NCBI GenBank assembly: GCA_949987705.1
Contig: OX465281.1
Coordinates: 256,776,542-256,840,541 of the forward strand
DNA: 64,000 nucleotides
Source of the DNA: Thereva unica
Lineage: Eukaryota > Arthropoda > Insecta > Diptera > Therevidae
Reading direction: 5' to 3'
Made by a program: the position numbers and the translations under genes. Positions 59,250-64,000 of the stretch are shown in pieces. Below the pieces are notes generated by a model that did no database searches, was not told the origin of the DNA, and worked only from the letters and a program-made list of their open reading frames with translations. Every line of letters starts with the position of its first letter. The first letter of the stretch is position 1.

Positions 59250-59930
59250 CTTTGAATTCGGTAGCTATATATACTGTCCTTTCGCAATACCGTACAAGTT
59301 GACGTCCGAGTCGCATGCGAGCTGCTGCTTGTGGCTTGTTGGAGAAGGCGAGAGGCGAGTAGAAACAAAAAATGTTGTAATAACACGGATGCAAGGTACT
59401 GACCGAAACGCACATGATAGAAACTCGCACTGCAGTAACTAACTATGCCAGCTCGCACGCTACGATTCACTTTTGTACTATCTTGATGTCATGTCGATCC
59501 CAGCTAACGAGTTGTCTTCTAGACTTGCAGATTAAAACCCAGGGGCTGAACAAGGAACATGAATTTCTATAAAATCCCAGGCATAAGGATACTTCTTTGG
59601 CGATCGGGAATACACGATCGATTCCATCGAAGGAACTCGGGTAAAGATATGCAGACACTTATGAGAACTTGAAAATTGTTAACAACGGAATTCTGATCAT
59701 CTTTGACACCAAGACGGCAATTAGAGCGGTAAAGTCCCATTGGAACAAAGCCAAACTAGTTTGTAATTAACACGCCCTTGGTGAGCGGGGTATTTTCAGT
59801 CTGGTCAGTCGTCTTTAGGTTCTGGACCATCAAAGCTTTTCGACGATTCTGAAAGGCCGGAGGTCCTGACCAAACTGGGGTCTGCGACTGTATTCATGGG
59901 TCCAAAATCAGATATTTAGTTCGAAATCAA
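59250..59930. other. Unassigned stretch
   Basis: Nothing firm recognised. Short inverted GCATGCGAGCTGCTG-type words relate it to the tandem unit just upstream. Confidence 0.3.
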
Positions 59931-59939
59931 CTCTGTGGG

Positions 59940-60530
59940 TTCATTCCAGAGGAACTTTTGTCCGGGACTACTCCCAGATATTTGACACTGTTGCTAAATT
60001 TGAGCCTAACATTGTTACGCCGGGCGAGGGAAAATGGGGGTCTTATACCTTCTCGTGACTAATTCCGTTTTTACTGGGTTAACGCTGAGTCCGCAGGTGG
60101 CAGCCCAGCTTGAAAGGGTTTGTAACGCCGCCTCCATGAGATCACAGAGGACTTGAGGAAATATTCTTTTTGTGATGATAACTACGTCATCCGCGTACGC
60201 CAGGACGTGTTACCCCCGCCTCCATTCGTCGCAACAGCTGGTTCACAGTCCCGACTCATACAAGCGGGGCAAGTACCCCTTTGCGTTGTACCTCTATTCT
60301 CGGCCCTTCGGATCGAGCAGTCACCTAGCTCACCCTTCCGCCAGTAAGCATTTAATGGATAAGAGACACCAGCGACGGCTCGATGGCTGCTCCGCCAAGG
60401 CCAGGATAATGGCGTCCCGGAGTACGTTGTTAAACGCTCCCTTTATGTCAAGGAGTGTTACTAATATACTCCTTGACCTCGAATGATTTTTCAGTGGTTG
60501 AGTGGTTGTCTGACCTGTAAATTTGAGTTG
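59940..60530 (-). pseudogene. R1/I-type LINE reverse transcriptase fragment
   Basis: On the minus strand: VTLLDIKGAFNNVLRDAIIL (palm A) near 60470, then after a break VLAYADDVVIITKRIFPQVL (catalytic YADD) at about 60212-60150, and LSSWAATCGLSVNPVKTELV at about 60090. The order and motifs fit the R1/I group. At least two frame breaks are present. Confidence 0.8.
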
Positions 60531-60689
60531 ACCCCACCACAATGATAGCCGCAGTAAGTGTGACACTATACTTCTTTAAAATAAGAAAATGAAGTTGGAA
60601 CATAAGACTAACCACCCGAAAGCCTAAAAAGACCATACCCTAATTTTATTTCTAATTCTTTCCGCTCATAATCTTGGTCAGTTCTCTTT

Positions 60690-60950
60690 GGGTAGCATGT
60701 TCTTTTCCGACCTGTCTACATCCGGTATCCAGTTCTGGCTTCTCGTAACTGCTCTCTACAGCGGGCCATATTTCAAGCCAATGTTGCACAGTTTGGCACC
60801 ACTGCTTTGGAGGTCCTAGGCCACGCCATTCTTCCCGCAGAGGTTTGGTCTATCGTAAATCCTATCACAGGGTCCTTTCTACTGATTCATAGGCTATAGA
60901 ATCACTTCCTTTAGCGTCAGGTTGGAGAGGAAGCAACCCAGACCATCCTT
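60690..60950 (-). mobile_element. RTE-like LINE family B 3' end, worn copy
   Basis: Reverse-orientation relative of the copies at 9833, 26740 and 55555: CCGGTATCCAGTTCTGGC, CTCTCTACAGCGGGCC, GCCACGCCATTCTTCC and GCAGAGGTTTGGTC appear in the expected order with many substitutions. Confidence 0.55.
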
Positions 60951-60959
60951 TGTCAAAGT

Positions 60960-63140
60960 CTGTCATTGTCCCTTGCCCTGACTAAAGACATGACAGACTG
61001 TACTTTAAGCTTACAATTGCAGCTGGGTATAAAAAATACTACCAAAAGGTTGGCTAATCTAATACTAAAATTTCCCCACCCTCAAAAATTTCCCTAAAAG
61101 TATGCAGAGAGTTATCCTAAAAGTGTGCAGAGAATGTTACCAGTCCACAGAGGCACTACGTCGTTAAAAGCTAAGGCCAATTTACGTTTTTAAAAATTAG
61201 CATAAGAAATTGAATAGTTGTACGAAATTTTTGGATCATATAAAAATTACAAAATTATTGCCCTTATCTATATCGAATACAGATGTCGCATATCTTTAGC
61301 ATTCCAAAAAATTTATATAGGAACAAAAACCTGACTTTAAATCCCAATTTATAATCTGAAATGGAAAATACTTTTTATTCAGCCATCTGTCTAATTCAAC
61401 TGATTTTCTCTGCGCTACCAGCACGTGGGATTTATTATCAATTCAGTTGTTGCCTCAGTTCTTGTCGACATACAAACACCTCTAATGAAAAATAGGGCCA
61501 CAATTGTGTTTAATGACAAACTGGATTCTGCACCTTCAACATTTCCTCATTTTCCTCCCATTTGGCCTTGATGCAGAACTTTATGAATTTAATATTAATT
61601 AATTTTCGACAACAACATGATTAAAATGTGCCTACAGAGATAAAGCTCGCCGATCAACAAGATACACTGTACTCTACACTCCTTCCTCATTAACCTGGAG
61701 CACATTTTAATGCCGCATTCTTTGCCGCAATTAAGCCTCGGCACAGCGTAAATATCGCAAAAAAGTGCAAACAATTTGTCTTTTACAATCGTGAAAGAGA
61801 TCAAGCCACGACCCAGTTGACACCGGCGCACAATAGAGCGTCACTCCCAGGATTAATACGCGAATACCGATCGCATTGCATATTTTAACGCCAATCTGTC
61901 CCGCCAGTGTCTCTGCCATCAGCAAGCGCGAGTGCATACCATGCCATAAGATACCAAGGAACTCCCGCGGAGGACCAGCATCACTGTCGAGCTCTAATCC
62001 CGGGCATTTTTTTTAATCCGATGGTCGAAAATCGATTCATTAGTGCGGCTGTCGATCATTTCGGAGGTGTTGAGATCTGTGTCACACTTTCCAGTGGCAC
62101 TGCTCGACGCAGTGATCGGTATCGACAGCGGAGCTCCCAGCCGTGCAGTAGGTTTGTCACTATGTTAGAAGCTATCACAATTGGCCACTTACCGAGATTA
62201 CGATCGTGACCTTCGACCGCGATCGCGCTGTGGATCGGCCGATATGAAAAGCGCCCACTTGCCTGCCATGCGGCGGTACATACATTATAAGCGCGGCGAG
62301 TGCGAGCGACAAGCGTGAGTTGCAGTTTCTTAAACTTATTATAAGTACGTGTATTAAGAACCAGCGCCATTCATCAAGTGAAAGTCGTTTACGGCAAGAA
62401 TTGACATGTCAAAATCTAGCAGAGACACTTGGGGCTGATTACATTGTTTCATGCTGACCGTCAGATCGATTATCCTCGGACCCGTACGCATGTGACCGGA
62501 TTACGTCGTTCTCGGGGCTGTCTTGGGCCGGCCAACTCGGCTGCTTAGAATATTTTTGAGTAATTAAATCTGGCAGACACACGACGTTAGACGCCGCAAG
62601 AAGTTGCTAATCATTTGATGTGTTTTGTCGGACGTTGGTGTTCTATAAATTGCTCCGGCAAATGACTGTCATTTGTGGACGCTGGACAATATATAATTAG
62701 GTAGTAAGATCGTGTTTAGAAGGTTGCTTCATGTTCACTGGATTATTTGTTTGCGAAAGAAGGAAAAAATTAAGGAAGTACTTTTCTATATTTAAATTTT
62801 GTTGCTTCCATTGAAGGTCGGCTTGATTCTGCTAATTTGAATTTTTGAGGAGGTAATTTTATAAATTGATTGCTCAATAAAAAAGGTATTATTGCCATTA
62901 ACACTTCTGAGACTGATTCATCGGTCATAAGGTTGCACGGCTGAACGATCTACCACCAGCACAAATCTTTGGAAGCTCAGTCGGCTTAGCCCGATCACAT
63001 CAACGACCTAAGTACATCGTTCTCTCATACTAAGATCATCGTTTTATCAATGCCACTCCTGCTGTGGCTGCACAGCCAAATTAAAAATCTTCCAGCAATT
63101 TCTGTATGGATAGGTTTTATGGATGAAGTAACCAAAGATG
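60960..63140. other. Unassigned intergenic stretch
   Basis: No gene recognised. A word ACATGACAGACTG near 61000 recalls the LINE family A tail. The open frames at 61595-62370 overlap on both strands and have no domain. Confidence 0.35.
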
Positions 63141-63143
63141 CAG

Positions 63144-63250
63144 GGGCGGCGCTTTCATAGGTGCGAATGGTGCATTTGCACCGGACGCAATTTGTCGGGG
63201 GCGCAATTTCAGAAATTAAGATTTAAAAAACATTGAAACTCTGAAAAAAA
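63144..63250 (+). repeat. CTTTCATAGGTGC dispersed repeat, copy 2
   Basis: Second copy of the repeat at 54997-55080, with an extra GGGGGCGCAATT segment in the middle. Confidence 0.6.
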
Positions 63251-64000
63251 AAATGGAAAGTACTCTCACGGGGGCAAGAAATTACACAAATTTATCCAAT
63301 TTCTGGCCCTGTACTCCTCGTGCAGGAAGTTTCCATAGATTTTAGCGTCGGGATTCAAGAAATTCTCGAAAAAACCTCACCAGTGAGAGAAAAATCTCCC
63401 ATTTATTTGGGGCACTTTTTGGGAATTCTGTTAAAAGCACCACACAAAAAACAATTGTTTCTATGGTTCTTTATTATGTCTGTTTACCAATATTGATATA
63501 AACTTGAGGAGGCTGTTGCTGCACTTTTTAAGAATTGTTTATAGAGGTAAATTAACGAAATAAGGAAAGCAGAACTCCTTGTGGTGAGAACTCCTCTTTA
63601 ATTGCTCTTTTTTGTTTGTTCCTTTATACCCCGGCTTCACCCGGCCTCAGTTCAATAAAGTATCATTCAATCCGTATAAGTGACTTTACCGGCTGGATTG
63701 TTCAGTTCATGCTTGAAATTATTGTTGCTCTTTCGCCAGAAGTTAGAAATGCAAAAGCTCACTGCAATGATACTCCATTATTCCAGTTGATTACTCTCTT
63801 TTGAACAAGCTTTTACGTTCAATCTCAATTTCATGTTCTGTTGGGCGAACTTAGGCTTTATTTTTCCTGAGTTCAATATGTGAAAATGTATGGGAACTCA
63901 GGAAAAATTGAAGTTCACTACACCAATTTGCTCGAACTTCTGCAGTTCGGCCGGTCAATCAACATAAATTGGCTAATAGTCAATTCCCTTTTGAAGAAAA
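63250..64000. other. Unassigned terminal stretch
   Basis: No gene or repeat copy recognised up to the window end. Confidence 0.35.

Overview
This window is eukaryotic and almost certainly from an insect of the order Diptera. Long AT-rich non-coding stretches, GT-AG introns, minus-strand genes split into small exons, and many decayed LINEs and inverted-repeat elements fill it. The assignment rests on a complete even-skipped (eve) homeobox gene at 13674-15004 whose N-terminus, homeodomain and C-terminal LFKPY tail look fly/mosquito-like. The wide spacing points to a species with an expanded genome. I cannot name the species.

Layout: (1) 1-13.6 kb is the 3' side of eve. It has no host gene I recognise, but it holds transposon remnants (BEL/Pao integrase, a tRNA-like SINE, several MITEs, LINE 3' ends) and non-repetitive islands that look regulatory. 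(2) eve lies on the minus strand in three exons with a TATA promoter. (3) 15.3-39.6 kb is the 5' side of eve. It is a second gene-poor stretch of LINE remnants, three copies of an unclassified ~650-bp repeat, and more motif-rich islands. (4) 39.7-41.0 kb holds a complete five-exon glucose-6-phosphatase gene (minus). (5) 44.6-46.9 kb holds most of an angiotensin-converting-enzyme-like gene (minus, at least six exons, N-terminus unresolved). (6) 47.5-51.1 kb is a cluster of LINE fragments plus a Tc/mariner-like element with perfect 32-bp inverted repeats. (7) 53.5-57.2 kb holds a CPCFC-family cuticular protein gene (minus, two exons) whose 3.2-kb intron is packed with transposon debris. (8) 58.2-59.1 kb holds an unrecognised plus-strand gene or young pseudogene with two compensating one-base frame breaks. 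(9) 59.1-64 kb is repeats and unassigned sequence.

The genes do not form an operon or pathway: a developmental regulator, a gluconeogenic membrane enzyme, a peptidase-family protein and a cuticle protein are neighbours by position only. The strongest biological theme is the eve domain. It is the only gene I can support in the first ~39 kb, flanked by islands enriched for AGGAC/AGGAT, TAATCC and CCCGTT words. These fit known segmentation-factor sites (Tramtrack-like, K50 homeodomain, Krueppel-like), but no binding can be shown from sequence alone.

All splice junctions and reading frames were checked by hand. Repeat boundaries are approximate unless a target-site duplication is given.
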